A stretch of DNA of 64,000 nucleotides from Jacaranda mimosifolia (GCA_018894105.1 CM032121.1:20804730-20868729), one strand, 5' to 3'; shown: positions 1-12,226, counted from the stretch's first letter. The notes: a model not told the origin generated them from the letters alone. Numbers and translations are program-made.

Positions 1-843
1 TAAAGAGTTAATTTAATTAATGTGAATAATTAAGTTTGGAGGAAAATTCAAATAAAGGAGTTCATTTGAGGTGCATTTAGAATTTATTTAGATGACAATT
101 CATGAGATGAAATGAAGAATCCAAATGAAATTCAAATGCAAGTGAAATTCACATTTCACATGCCCTATATGCCTTGCTTAGGTGGTGCCTCACCTCATGG
201 GAGGTGTGATGCCAACTAACATCACACTTTCCCTCCTCTGTAAATAGAGAGTGGGCGGCCACAATGCAAGCATTCGTGCTAGATTCCCTTTTTCCCTCCA
301 AATTGTGTGATTAGTGCATTTGTTGAAGTTTCACACCTTCTTGTTCACCTTCGCTCGTAAATTTGGTCTTCATCATTTCTTCATACCTTTTTTTTCCAGA
401 TGACTAAAGTTTGGTTGGAGTTTGCCTATGGTGTGTGGATCATCACATTAGAGGCTAGACAATTGGATAATTTTGCTCTTTGGAGATCCACTGCAGCACA
501 GTTAGTTTGGAGGCAGATTTAGAGCACTTTTCGATTTTTGATTTTGGTGAAATTTTTACTGGGCATTCTTCAAGGTGTTGGAGACGTGTCGTCCAAATTT
601 CATCCAAATCAGAGGTGGTTTGATAGGGAAAAAGTTGTCAGAACTCTGCTGCACCCATTGGAGACAGCTTTGGAGTGTTTGAGCTTCTCTTGATTCTACC
701 TTGGATTTTTGAGCAATCAAGGTATTTATCCTCTTCTAAATACTTTTTAACATCTGATTTGATCCTTGGGAGGTGTGTAGTCAAGTTTTACTTTAGCTTT
801 TTGTGCTTTATTAATTGAATCCTTGTGCTACAAACTTTTTAGG
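1..843 (+). mobile_element. Right-hand part of an Angela-type copia LTR, cut by the window edge
   Basis: The segment matches the last part of the long LTRs at 6669-8832 and 24219-26450. It shows the same AT-rich stretch of short TTAA motifs, the same GTTGAAGTT leader-like part near 325, and the same phrase about a quarter into the segment ending in GGAGATCCACTGCAG. Its start lies before the window. At its right end it runs directly into integrase codons at 844, without a primer binding site or gag. It is therefore either the 3' LTR of a copy inserted into element A, or the 5' LTR of A brought next to pol by a large deletion. The exact LTR end (about 838-843) is not clear because the usual CTTTCA end is degraded. 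Confidence 0.75.
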
Positions 844-2826
844 TATGGCAAAATACACTCTTACTCTTTTCTAAGAGTTTAGGGGTCTCCCGCTTATGTT
901 AAGCGGCTGGTGGGAGACAAGTTGGATGTGAGATCCACCTTGTGCAAGTTTGTGGGATACCCTAAAGAGTTTGGGTTATTATTTCTATGATCCCTTGGAA
1001 CAAAAGGTGTTTGTTTCAAGGAGTGCCCACTTTTTGGAAAAGGAATTTCTATTAGATAGAAAGGGCATTGTTGTTAAACTTGATGAAGTTCAAGATGATC
1101 AACGAATCCCACACGTGGTAGAAATAAGTGAACATCAAGAGCCTTGCACACAACCTCTAAGAAGATTGGACCAAATCAAGAAGTCACCCAAAAGGTTAAG
1201 ATTCCTTCATGAGACAAGCTAATCGGATAGTTATCCAAAGACTTATAAGGAAGCTATGTTGGACATAGATTCGGGATATTGGCTTGAAGCCATGAAATTT
1301 GAAATGGACTCCATGTACTCCAATAAAGTATGGACTTTGGTAGATCCACCGGAAGATAAAGTACCCGTTGGTTACAAATGGATCTATAAAGCAAAAGCTA
1401 GGAGTCGAAGGAAAGGTAATAACCTTTAAGGCATGACTAGTGGCAAAAGGCTACACTCAAAGACCCGATATTGATTTGGAGAAAACCTTTCGAACGCTAT
1501 GCTTAAGTTCATTAGGATTTTACTTGCCATAGCCTCATATTTTGACTATGAGATATGGTAAATAGATGTGAAAACCGCTTTCCTCAATGGAAACATTGAA
1601 GAAGAAATATATATGGAGCAACCACAAAGTTTTACATCTAAAGGGAATGAGCAAAAGGATTGAAAACTTGAGAGGTTTATTTATGGACTCAAACAGGAGT
1701 CCTAAAGTTGGAACATACGTTTTGATAAGACAATCAAATCATTTGGCTTTTTCAAAAATGTGTATGAACCTCGTGTGTACAAGAAGGCTAGCGGGAGTAG
1801 TGTACAGTTTATTGTGTTTTATGTTGATGACATTCTTCTCATTAGGAATGAAAAAGAAATGTTACAGTGTACTAAAGCATGGCTATCTACATAATTCTCT
1901 ATGAAGGATTTGGGAGAAGCGTCATATGTATTGGGAATACGTATCTATAAAGATAGATCGAAGAGGATGCTGGGGCTTTCCCAAACACCATACATTAACA
2001 AGATACTAAAGAGGTTTAGTATGGAAGAATCCAAGAAGGAATTCATCCCTATGGGACATAGTCTTCGTCTCTCCAAGTTTATGGCCCCTAAGACTGACAA
2101 CGAGAGACATAGAATGTCCTACATACCTTATGCATCCAATATGGGAAGCATAATGTATGTCGTTCAATTTACAAAGTAAGATGTAACACATGCTCTAAGT
2201 TTTACGAGCTGCTTTCAATCTGACCCCAATGAATGTTACTAGAAAGCCTTTAAAGTAATCCTGAAGTACTTGAGAGAGACTAAGGATTTATTTTTGATAT
2301 ACGGCAATGGAAAATTGAAACTTGAGCGGTTTCGGATTCCAGTTTCCAATCCGATATAGATGACCTAAAATCCATTTTTGGATTTATATTTTGCCACAAT
2401 GACCGTGCGATGAGTTGGAAGAGTTACAAACAAGACACCATGATCGATTCAACTATAGAGGCAAAATATATTCCAGCTTCAGAAGCTACAAAGGAAGGTG
2501 TTTGGATGAAAAACTTCATCCAAGAGTTAGATATAGTGCCTAGCAATGCTGATCCTATAGTTATCTTCTGTGAAAATAATGGAATGGTTGCACAAGCTAA
2601 AGAGCTAAGATTTCATCAGCGATCAAAGCACATTTTGAGGCGATATCATTTGATCTATGAGATCATTGAATCATTGATAGAGGCGACATCCAAGTGGAGA
2701 GGGTAAACTCAGAAGAAAATATAATAGATCCACTGACTAAACCCCTAATGTAAAAGGTCGTTGAAGGACATCTTGAGAAGATGGATCTTAAGACTATGGG
2801 GAATTGGCTTAGGGCAAGTAGGCGAT
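844..2826 (+). pseudogene. Ty1/copia pol remnant of element A (integrase C-terminus, RT, RNase H)
   Basis: Pol of the long-LTR copia family, which would encode integrase, reverse transcriptase and RNase H. It begins inside the integrase C-terminal region at YGKIHSYSFLRV, where a TAG at 880-882 replaces the expected Trp, and continues through GYYFYDPLEQKVFVSRSAHF at about 970-1040. RT starts near 1223 (DIDSGYWLEAM at about 1261). The catalytic YVDD box is intact at 1820-1831. The conserved MKDLGEASYVLGI segment is at 1901. RNase H runs from about 2400 (IEAKYIPASEATKEGVWM) to about 2760. Several frameshifts and stops break it, for example after about 1220 and at about 2180. Gag, protease and the integrase core are missing. 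The 3' LTR follows at 2827. Confidence 0.85.
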
Positions 2827-3193
2827 TGTTGGAATAGTTCCCCGCAGCCAATTAGATTGGCATGTAAACTATTTCACTTGTGATATAATCTTGATTGAAT
2901 GATATTTATATTTGAACGGGCATCTTCATCTTATACTTATTTTACTTCACTTGCATTTAGTTGAAGCCTTTAGATCACACAAGACTACAGGACTTGGTCA
3001 AACACTGGGTGGTGATCATGAGACAAATCTTACATGGTCATGATTTAAAATATTCAAGTCATAGAATCTTGTGAGATAGGGCATCTAAGATTCGGATAAA
3101 CTTCCACTAACGATGCATAAATCCAAGGAGTTGGACATTGCTTCGTTTCGTGAGCAATCCATGTTAAATATGGGTACATGTTAGTGAGTGCTA
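2827..3193 (+). mobile_element. 3' LTR of element A, truncated
   Basis: It starts TGTTGGAATAG just after the decayed purine tract that follows RNase H, as in the other copies. It aligns with the first part of the LTRs at 6669 and 27560 (AGCCAATTAGATTGG, then CTTGATTGAATGATAT). The match stops near 3193, after TTAGTGAGTGCT, where a minus-strand LTR fragment of the same family begins. About 1.8 kb of the LTR is therefore missing or displaced. Confidence 0.85.
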
Positions 3194-4652
3194 AAGTCAA
3201 GTGCAGCACTATGATCCAATAATAAAGCACAAAAATAGCAAAATTAACTAGGCTACACTCGAAACCAAGGACCTAATCATGCCTTAAATTCAAATTTGGA
3301 TGAAGAATTACCTTGAATGCTCAAAATCCAAGGGAATGAGGAAGAATACTTCAACACTTGAAAGTGGTCTTCTAGTGGTGTAGCAGCAACAAGACAACAC
3401 TTTCCTATCCAAATCACCTCAGAATTTGTTGAAGTTTGGACATAAAATCACCAACACCTTGATGAAGTTCCAGTAAAAACATCAACAAAAAATAAATCTG
3501 GCAAGGCCTGGAAAATTGCTTCTAAAGGTATTGCCTCTACAGTGGATCTCCAAAAGCCAAGAAATCCAAATGTATTGCCTCTAATGTGTTGATCTACACA
3601 CCAATGGCAAATCCAAATCTCTCCTAAATCAGCTGGAAAATCAAGGAGAGATGAGAGAGGATGAAGGCCAAATTTAGGAGGGATAGGTAAAGAAAATGTG
3701 AAGCCTCAACACCTGAGGGAGTCACACAAAAATTAGAGGGAAAAATGGAATCTATCTTTTAGATGTGCAAAGCATGAATGGCCGGCCAATCCTCTCTCCT
3801 ATTTATTGGAGTGGATTGCATCACACTTCCCATGAGGTTGGTGCCAACTTGCAAGACAAGGGGCATGTGTGAAATTCTTAATTTCATTTGAAATCTTCAT
3901 TTCATCTCATGAAATGTCATCTAAATTAAATTCAAATGCACTCCAAATGAACTCTTTCATTTAAATTTTCCCTCCAAATTAATTATTCACATTAATTAAA
4001 TTAATCCCTTAATTTAATTCGTTAACCTTGACTTAACTCTTTAAGTCAATTAGCTTAACTCTTTAAGCTAAAAAGTGTCAACTTAACTCTTAAGTCAACT
4101 TGACCAATTGATAGTCATATGCCACCAATTAAATTAACTTCTTAATTTAATTAATATAATTTAACTCTTTAAATTATTTAGATCAATTTAGCTATTAAAT
4201 TGATCAAGCCAAGGTGACCAAATATTAGTCAATCGTTTCCCTCCTTAAAATCGGTCAAGATGGAATTTTCTAACTCATAGTAAATTCCCTGCATCATGTA
4301 GGATTTCCAATTAGTCTTTGTGCGTGACCTATTAGGTTCTACATTTATTGGACATAGGCTCACAACTCTTGTGATTTCTAGAATATCAAAATATTCACAT
4401 TATTTTAAACTTTTTAAAACAGTTTAAACTACTGACTCAATTCAATTAATCTCTATTAATTGAAGAGTACCTAATCTCCATAGTCGATATCTAACCTCAA
4501 GCCCATGGAGCCCAACTAATTGGCCAAAATGAATATGCTCTTGGAGAACCATTCTAGCTCTACGTTTGCCATGCATATACGGTCATTCTATCTCCTATCT
4601 CCCAAAAGAGGCCTAGGGCAAGATATTTGTCGACTCCCTAATAGCCTCGATA
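3194..4652 (-). mobile_element. Minus-strand Angela-type LTR fragment (F)
   Basis: Read on the minus strand, this is the 3' two thirds of the long copia LTR. It aligns throughout with the minus-strand LTRs at 53917-56111 and 57402-59616: GATCCAATAATAAA near 3213, the TTAA-rich block at 3970-4200, GACCTATTAGGTTC near 4325, and GCAAGATATTTGTCGACTC near 4618. It stops at about 4652, where the intact copies continue for roughly 0.75 kb, and is fused to plus-strand gag of element D. The left edge (3191-3200) is uncertain because the TGAAGGCA-like terminus is eroded. Confidence 0.75.
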
Positions 4653-6668
4653 AAAGGACACTACTTGTTTCTTTTGTGGCAAAATGGGCCATTGGAAGCA
4701 AAATTGCAAGGAGTATCTTGCAACCTGTGGGAAGGGTATGTTCTTTATTGAAGTGCACTTAACTACCAATTCTACCTCATGGGTGTTTGATACCACATAT
4801 GGTTCTTATCTTTATAATTTGTTGTAGGGGATGAAAAGAAGGAGTCTAAGTTTTTGAGATTTGATCCTCTGCCTCGGCAATGGTGCAAAGGTTGCGGCCT
4901 AGGTTGAAGGAATAATAAAGTTAGACTTAGAGAATTTTATTATTGTACTTGATCCTTGTTTTTATGTACCGAATCTTGTTAAAACATCAATTTAGTTTCC
5001 ATTTTAGATAATGAAGGATATGATTTTTAATCTCAAATAGGAAGTTGAAAGCAATGAAGGACAGTTCTTTGGTTGCTTTTAGTACACTAAGTAATGGATT
5101 GTACATTTTAGATTCTCAACCATCATTTATGTATATTCAACAAAGCAACCAAAAAAAATTAAATAACTAAGAAAATGTATACCTTTGGCATGCAAGACTT
5201 TGACATATTTCTAAGAATATGATGAAGAAGTTAGTAGCCCTCAAATCACATTTTAGAGGATTAGAGGATCTACCTATTTGTGATTTTGTTTAAAAGGAAA
5301 AATGACCAAGGCTCATTTTGTAAGATAAATAGAGCAATAAGCTAGTTCTTTAGATTTGATCCATATAGATTTTTGTGGTCCACTGAGAGTTAGTGCAAGA
5401 GGAGGCTATTCTCACTTCATTACCTTCATCGATGATTTCACTCAGTTAGAACATGTGTATCTTATGAAGTACAAATTCAAAGCCTTTGAAAAGTTCAAAT
5501 AGTATAGGAATGATGTTGAAAAGCAATTAGGACTTAATATCAAAGCTCTTTGATTAAATCAAGGAGGTGAATACTTAAGTACCGAGTTCTTGAATTATCT
5601 AAGAGAGAATAGGATTCTCTCGCAATGAACTCCACCAAGCACACCCCAAAATGGAGTAGTTGAGAGGAGAAACCTTACATTTTTAGACATGGTACAGTCC
5701 CTGATGAGCTTTATCAATGTTCCTGTCTTCTTTTGGGGATACGCCCTTTTGACAGTAGCAAGCATACTAAATGTAGTACCCTTAAAGTTGGTGCCAAAGA
5801 CACCGCATGAAATGTGGTTTGGCAAAGCACCTTTTTATTCTTATTTAAGAGTTTGGGGGTCACCCACCTATGTTAAGAGACTAGCGGGAGATCAGTTGGA
5901 TGCGAGATCCAACTTGCAAGTTTGTGGGATATCCAAAAGAGCCTTTGGGTTATTACTTCTATTATTCCTCATAATAAAAAGTGTTTATTTCGAGGAATGC
6001 CACCTTTTTAGAAAAGAAGTTTCTATTTGATAGAAAAGTTGTTGTCATTGAATTTGATGAAATTTAAGACGATCATCTTATCCCATAAGTGATAAAAAAG
6101 AGCATCCCAAGCCTAGCACATAGCTTCTTAGACGGTCAGACCGAATCAAGAAGCAACCTGAAAGGTTTGGATTTTTTCATGAAACGAGCTAAATGGATAG
6201 CGATCCAAAGACCTATGAGGAAGCTATATTGAACATAGATTCGGGTCATTAGCTTGAGGCCATGAAATTTGAAATGGATTCCATGTATTCCAACAAACTA
6301 TGAACTTTGGTAGATCTATCAGTGGGTATAGTACCTGTAGGTTGCAAGTGAATCTATGAGTGAAAACTTGGAGTCAATGGAAAGTTAACAACTTTTAAGG
6401 CTAGACTACTAGCAAAAGGTTACACTCAAAGACCCGATATTGACTTCGAGGACACATTTTCACTGATCACTATGCCTAAGTCCGTAAGGAATATGCTTGC
6501 CATATCTGCTTATCACAACTATGAAATTTGACAACTGGATATAAAGACCGTCTTTCTCAATGGTAACATTGATAAATAAATTTACATAGAGCAACCACAA
6601 GGCTTTATATTTCAAAGGAGTGAGCAAAAGGTTTTCAAACTCCAAAGGTCCATTTATGGACTAAAGCA
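4653..6668 (+). pseudogene. Element D, left part: gag zinc knuckle, integrase, start of RT
   Basis: Broken gag-pol of an Angela-type copia element. It opens in gag with an intact CX2CX4HX4C zinc knuckle (CFFCGKMGHWKQNC, 4666-4707). The GAG-pre-integrase region is poorly preserved. The integrase core starts near 5290 (DLIHIDFCGPLRV) and reaches NGVVERRN near 5650. The second catalytic Asp is changed to Asn in NQGGEYLS (near 5560), and only 34 residues separate it from the Glu instead of 35. The integrase C-terminal region follows (SYLRVWGSPTYVKRLAG, near 5840). RT begins near 6190 and is cut at 6668 by the insertion of element B, just after IYGLK. It resumes at 26456. Stops and frameshifts are frequent. 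The 5' LTR, primer site and most of gag are absent. Confidence 0.85.
6664..6668. repeat. Target-site duplication AAGCA, left copy (element B)
   Basis: AAGCA directly precedes the TGTTGGAAT start of the B 5' LTR. The same five bases follow the CTTTCA end of the B 3' LTR at 26451-26455. The match is perfect and lies in the RT frame of element D, which shows that B integrated there. Confidence 0.93.
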
Positions 6669-8832
6669 TGTTGGAATAGTGCTCAGCAAGCCAATAAGAT
6701 TGGCTTTGTAAAACTATTTCCTTGTAAAACAATCTTGATTGAATGATATTCATTATATGACCATATTTATCTTATGCTCTTAATTACTTCACTTGCATTT
6801 GGATGAAGCCCTAGATCACTCTTGACTACGGGACTTGATTACGCATTAGATGGTAAACATGAAATAAGTCTTACACGATCATGATCTAGAATCTTTCAAG
6901 TTATAGGATCTTACGAGACGGGGCATCTAAGATTCGAATAGACTTGCACTAATGATGCATAAATCTAAGAGTTAGATGTTGCCCCGTTCCATAAGCAATC
7001 CCATATGAGATATGGATGCATGTTAGTGGGTGCTTGTTAGAGAATGAGGTACTGAAGACCCATTGAGAGAATCCACTAGATAGCTAGAGTGGCAAGTCAG
7101 TAGAGGCAAATTCTCCAGCTTATGCTAGTGCATATTATTAGTCCTCTGACTTGAGGATCCATGGTAATCTTGTGTTTCGTCCTTATGCTTTGACTCTTTT
7201 TTGGTCACTTAGCGGGCCTCTCAAGTTGAGGTTGGGCAAATCTACTAGACGTGGAGGTTTTTGAGATCCAAGATGGAATTTGACTCTTTGCTTTTGTGAA
7301 GGGCGAGTGCATCTCCTATGTGTTCTATAATGATCGATTCCAAGAAATCCGTGCGCAAGGTGGTGTAATAATTTGAAAATGAGTTTTCCAAAGATGAGGT
7401 CATACAGTGGAATCGAACGTTGAGAATAGAGACATAATATTGAGGTTATTAAGGAGCCGGAAAATATCTTGCCCTAAGGTTCTTTCGAGAGATAGGAGAT
7501 AGAAGGACCATATTTGCATGGTAAGTGTATAGCTATAATGGTTCTCCAAAAGTATTCATTTCGGCCAATTAGTTGGGCTCTATGGGCTTGAGGTTGGACA
7601 TCAGCCATGAAGATTGGGTACTCTTCAATTAATGGAGATTAATTGAATTGAGTTGATTTAGTTTAAAGGAGTTTAAACTAAAATGAATATATGATATTCA
7701 AAAGTCACAAGGAGTTGTGAGCCCATGTCCCATGAATGGTAGAACCTATCGAGTCACACACAAAAGCCAATTGCATTTCTTATGTCTTGGAGGAACTTTT
7801 TAAGTGTTAGAAAATTCACTCCATAGTGACCTATTTTTGAGGTGACCAAAAAATTGATGTCACTTGGCTTGATTAATTTAAGTGTTAAATTGATCAACTA
7901 ATTTAAGAGTTAAATTAGACCAATAATTAAAGATTTAATTGTTTGGTGCCATATGACAATCAATTTGTCAGGTTAGCTTAAAGAGTTAAGCTTGTTTACT
8001 TAAGTGTTCAATCAAAGGTTAATTAATTAAATTGAAGTGTTTAATTTAATTAATGAGGAGAATACATTTTGGAGGGAAAGTTCAAATGATATGATCATTT
8101 TAAGTGTGGCATTTAATTAATTTGAAATTAGATTTCAAATGTAATTGAAATGCACACAAATTCAAATTAGATTTGAATTTGCCAACTAAGGTTGCATGGG
8201 ACGCAAGTTGGCGGTTCCCCCCTCCTTGAGGGAGGTGTAATGCGGCCTTGGCATCACAACATATTCACTCTATATATAGATTTAAAGTGAGGGGGTGGGG
8301 GGTGGCAATCACATAATCAACAAGTGAAGAATTAGATTCTCACTTTCCCTCATTTTTTCAAGGTGTTCAGTCATGTGTTGAAGTTCACCTTCATCTTCTT
8401 CTCCTATCTCCAAAATTGGCCATAACCTCTCTTCTCTCATCTCAATCTCCATCTTATTTTGAGGAGTGATTGGAAATTGCTTTGGTGTGTGGATCATTTC
8501 GATAGAGGCAAAATCAGTGGTTTGCTTAGCCTTTGGAGATCTACCTGCAAGAACAGTCTCTTGTCGATTTTATTCTAGGAGATCTAGGCAAAGTTTCAAG
8601 ATGAAATTCATTACACCAGCTTCCTCAAGGCGTTGACCATCTAGTAGAATTTTTTCAGCATTTTTGGAGAGTTTTGAATCGGTCAAAAGTGGTTGGCTTC
8701 CAGCTGCACCGCTGTCTAGCAGATTTTGTTTGTCTGAATCCTAAAGCAAGTTTAGATCCTTAGTTGCTTATAAGATCTAGTTTATTTAAGCTTATGAAGT
8801 TTTATTATTGGATCCTAGTGCCTTTGCTTTCA
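6669..8832 (+). mobile_element. 5' LTR of element B (2164 bp)
   Basis: It runs from TGTTGGAATAGTG to GCTTTCA and is followed two bases later by the primer binding site. Near 7860-8060 it contains an AT-rich block of repeated TTAA-type motifs found in every LTR of the family. Near 8265-8280 lies a TATA-like sequence. No protein-coding capacity is evident. Confidence 0.92.
8270..8280 (+). promoter_or_regulatory. TATA-like box of the element B LTR promoter
   Basis: TATATATAGA lies about 560 bases before the LTR end. The corresponding place in other copies also has TATA-like sequence (29060 in D; 58001-58018 on the minus strand in I). LTR promoters drive full-length retroelement RNA. The start site itself cannot be seen. 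Confidence 0.5.
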
Positions 8833-8834
8833 AG

Positions 8835-8847
8835 TGGTATCGGAGCC
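8835..8847 (+). other. Primer binding site, initiator tRNA-Met type
   Basis: TGGTATCGGAGCC begins two bases after the 5' LTR. It matches the usual plant copia site TGGTATCAGAGCC except for one A-to-G change. Element H has the identical variant at 53902-53914 on the minus strand. Confidence 0.85.
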
Positions 8848-10790
8848 TAAGTCATGCTTAGATTTGGATTTTTAAATTGATTGATTCTTGTGATGGATTG
8901 ATCAAAATCACCACATTCTCAATGGAAATGATAGATTGGAGCACTTGGATGATGTTGTGTATGGCTCTTTGATTGATGAATTGAAAGCATGCTAATATGT
9001 GTTTTAAGTGCTGATTCATAAAATTAGTATATTTTAATTCATAGCTTCTAATGTTGAATGTTGATTTAGCATTAATTGATATTATATATTAATATAGCAT
9101 GATGATGATTGAATAAAATTATTTTGGTCAAATTGGGATCAATTTGATTGGGGTTTTGTTGGAGATTTTTGAAGAATATGATTCTTACTTAAACTAGTTT
9201 TTTGAAAGCATTTTTGAGGACTTTAAATTTCAGTTTTGAAATGTGTTTTAATCCTAAAATTTGATCTATGTTGTGTATAATGATGATTAGAAGTTGTTCT
9301 AAGTCTTTTGGTCCACAAAAGGTTGAGGAAAATTACTTTGACTCAGACGAGACCATGAAACAGGGCAGACTACCCTGCCTCGGCCGAGTGTTGGCCAGCA
9401 ATGGGCGCGGCTGTGCGCCCAACCTAGGTAGGCAGTGGCTGGTTTCGGCGTTGGCTATTTTGGCTGGGCTTTTGGACTCCTTTTTGTGATCCAAAGTGTT
9501 TTGTTACATACTCATTAAGTGCACAAGAGTTGTGCATGTCCTCAAAATTATGTTTGACATTTTTGAATACTTTTAAAAATTGATTAAAGTTAATCTTCTT
9601 ATTATGGCATAAAAGTTATGGTTGGCCAATTATTTGTTTATGAGGTAAGCATTTAATTGTCGGAATTAATTGTTAATTTTATATTTATTTATTGTTCATT
9701 TAATTGTTGAATGAATGATAAATGAATAGGGATGATCATGAGCCTCTGATATTGATTTTATTTGTTTCAAGTTGTTGAAAAAGGTTGTATTAGATTGAGG
9801 CTTGCATGCCTCTTAATTTGTATCTTGTAAATGTTATCAGAGTAGAATCACTAGTAGTGGGGATTTCTTTTTCATATAAATGTTACATGAAACAAAGGAG
9901 GCCATTGAAGGCATGGAGATTTTAGAAGACCCATGAATGTATGGGATACACTCATGTAATAGCTAGATTTAGTCAACCCACTTAAAATCAGCTAGGTGGT
10001 GCACATATAGCTCTAAGTGCACCACTTGGTTAGACTTATGGTCATCCCACCCTAGGAGCATACTAGGCGCATTTACTTATTTATGCTTTCCATATCCTAT
10101 TAATGTATGAGATGCATGGTTAGGATGTAGAAAATCTAAATAAAAAGATAAAAATGATGAGATCTTTGCAAGCAAAAATCCTCCACTTAGAATGTCTAAA
10201 CGCATTTCAAATATTAAGTTAAAATGGATACAAATTAAAAGATTTTTAATTAATCCATGCCTTCTACCAGTAGTATGTGGCATGTCGATGCTACTACCTT
10301 TATGTGATATACATCCAATTATGGAGGTCACACTTAGGTGGAAAGCTGTGACCATATACTTAGCATGAGATGCACCTTTGATTTGAGAACGCCCACACAT
10401 TATACACTTAGTTATGGGGGGATGCGCCCATCTTGAATCAAAACTTGATTGGTAGGTTCAACTTAACACCAAGTAATGTAGAGGTTGTCTTTATAGGGGA
10501 CCTACATGAAAAGGTGAGGCAAAATATATCAAGAGTTGCATGAGATGCAATTAGAAAAAGTTGCTTACCTTTGAATATATATCCGGACACGGGGGTCCAC
10601 TTGCAAGTCTTTAGGGTCTTGATTCTCACTAGGAAATATGATTTCCCGAATTCTTCTTAGGGGCGAAGGATTTGATAAAATAGTAGGAGAAAAACATGCT
10701 TGAAAGACCATAAGTATGTTTTTCAGTATCAGAATTCAATCACATGCTTATTCTCTTTTTCGCTTTTGAGGATTTGTGAAATCTCAAGAA
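8848..10790 (+). other. Long non-coding leader of element B
   Basis: About 1.9 kb lies between the primer site and the first recognisable gag sequence, with no long conserved frame. It includes a short GC-rich patch near 9360-9470 that stands out from the AT-rich surroundings. The same leader, GC-rich patch included, occurs reversed in H (52265-53901), and its distal part occurs in I (63540-64000). It is therefore a property of the family and not a later insertion. Confidence 0.65.
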
Positions 10791-11607
10791 TGCTTAATGT
10801 TCCACTCAATATTATTTTGGAAACCAATAAACCAACCAAGCTAGACTTCCACGATTGACTTAACCTTAAAATCGTTCTAGATTCTTGAAAGCAGATATAT
10901 GTCCTATATCAAGGTGTTCCTAATCCTATGGGGATTATAGTAGGTCAAGAGACACGTGAAAAGTTTACTAATTGGGTTTAGGGACGTCCTATCCCATAGT
11001 CTCATGATAGCATCTACAAACTTTAAAAGTCTCAAAGACACATAAATAGTACCTTGGTTAAAGTTTACAAGGGTTGTAAAGATAACAAGATATGAGAAGC
11101 TCATCTTGTCTAAGGAGATTTTTCAAGCTAAAATGGATGTGATATGTCATCGACTACGGTCTAAAGATGATTAGGCTTGGAGAAGCTTTTTCTACTTGGA
11201 CGTAGTGATGGACAATGATCTCCATGATGATTTGGTCCTCACATCCTTGCCGAGTTTTATTGATCAAAGTGTTGATCTAGAAAGAGACTACCATGACAAG
11301 AGCAAACCTTTGACAATTGTTTCCTCCTCCAAGTCTATGGGCCATTGGGGTGCTAGAAAGGGAGGTAAAAGGAAGAAAAGCTCTTCCTCCAAGGGAGAAC
11401 AACGATTAAAGGCATCCGGAGGAGTCAAGAAGATTATATAGTCGATATTATTTGTTTCTACTTTGGCTAGATAGGCCATTGGAAGCAGTTTTGCAAGGAA
11501 TACCTTGCGACTCTCTAAAAGGGTATGTACATTATTGAAGTGCATTTAAGGATAAATTCTTCCTCATAGATATATGATATCGCATATGGTTCTTATCTTT
11601 GCAAGTT
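10790..11607 (+). pseudogene. Element B gag, degenerate, interrupted by element C
   Basis: Gag (capsid/nucleocapsid) of the Angela-type element. Near 10825 there is NKPTKLDFHD followed by LNLKIVLDS, typical of the N-terminal half of copia gag. Near 11196-11430 a frame reads DVVMDNDLHDDLVLTSLPSF, followed by a basic Lys/Ser-rich linker. The zinc knuckle near 11453 reads CFYFG-stop-IGHWKQFC, so the second Cys is Phe and a stop lies inside it. Several stops and shifts break the frame. Element C entered at 11612, a few dozen codons after the knuckle. Confidence 0.8.
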
Positions 11608-11612
11608 GTTAC
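11608..11612. repeat. Target-site duplication GTTAC, left copy (element C)
   Basis: GTTAC lies directly left of the C LTR. The right counterpart at 21542-21546 is GCTAC, one base different. The uninterrupted homologous gag of element I has the same context (TTGTTACAAAGAA, read on its minus strand), which confirms the pre-insertion site. Confidence 0.85.
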
Positions 11613-12212
11613 TGGAAGAGTACAAAGACCCAAAAGGGTAATGGACTCAAAGGATTCAGACAGTATATCAAAGAATAAACTAAAACTTCTAGATATAACT
11701 GAAATTCCAAAGATAGTAGAAAGATAAATAAATGAGACAAGATAGTTATAGTAGTTTGACAAACCTACTCCACTACCTAAGCAAAAGGACTTAGGGTTTT
11801 GAATCTGCGCTTTATTAATCAAAGAGATTAGAACAAGTACAAAAGGGCAGTGTTAACTTCCCAAAACCTCACAGTACTGCAGCAAACACTTAGCAAGTAA
11901 AATTGGAGTTTTGAGAAAGACAAAGTAAAGGAATAATCCGTCTCTTTGTGAATAGTACTAACATCCTTTACATCAAAGACTCTATAATGATTTTCATTAG
12001 CTCAATCTCCTCCTTGGATGGTGCAACGGTAAGATGCCAAAAAAACTTTTAGCTTTAATCATGGGAAGTTTCGAATTTTGTTGTATCAATTTGTTACCAT
12101 ACAAATTGCACCTAGCATATATATAAAATTGAAAAGTGCCGTATAAGGTTAAATCAAATGTTGTTTAAAAAAGGCACAATCAAAATTTTGACTGTTAGAG
12201 AAAATCCTATCA
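11613..12212 (-). mobile_element. 3' LTR of element C (600 bp)
   Basis: It aligns end to end with 20905-21541. On the plus strand it starts TGGAAGAGTACAAAG and ends ATCCTATCA. Relative to the partner it lacks about 35 bases in the CTCTTCCTACTTAAATAATTG region. Confidence 0.9.
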
Positions 12213-12226
12213 ATCTTCCCTTTTTT
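12213..12226 (-). other. Polypurine tract of element C
   Basis: On the minus strand AAAAAAGGGAAGAT lies directly before the LTR start TGATAGG. This is the usual place and composition for the plus-strand primer of reverse transcription. Confidence 0.75.

Noticed and set aside
9268..9489. 73-codon frame with a GC-rich 3' half as a possible gene
   Set aside because: It lies in the shared retrotransposon leader. The homologous stretch in element H is not open in the same way and no motif is recognisable.
11288..11822. Minus-strand frames over element B gag and the C 3' LTR
   Set aside because: They are the antisense of gag and of the LTR. The 96-codon frame recurs in the other C LTR (20839-21114), as expected for an LTR and not a gene.
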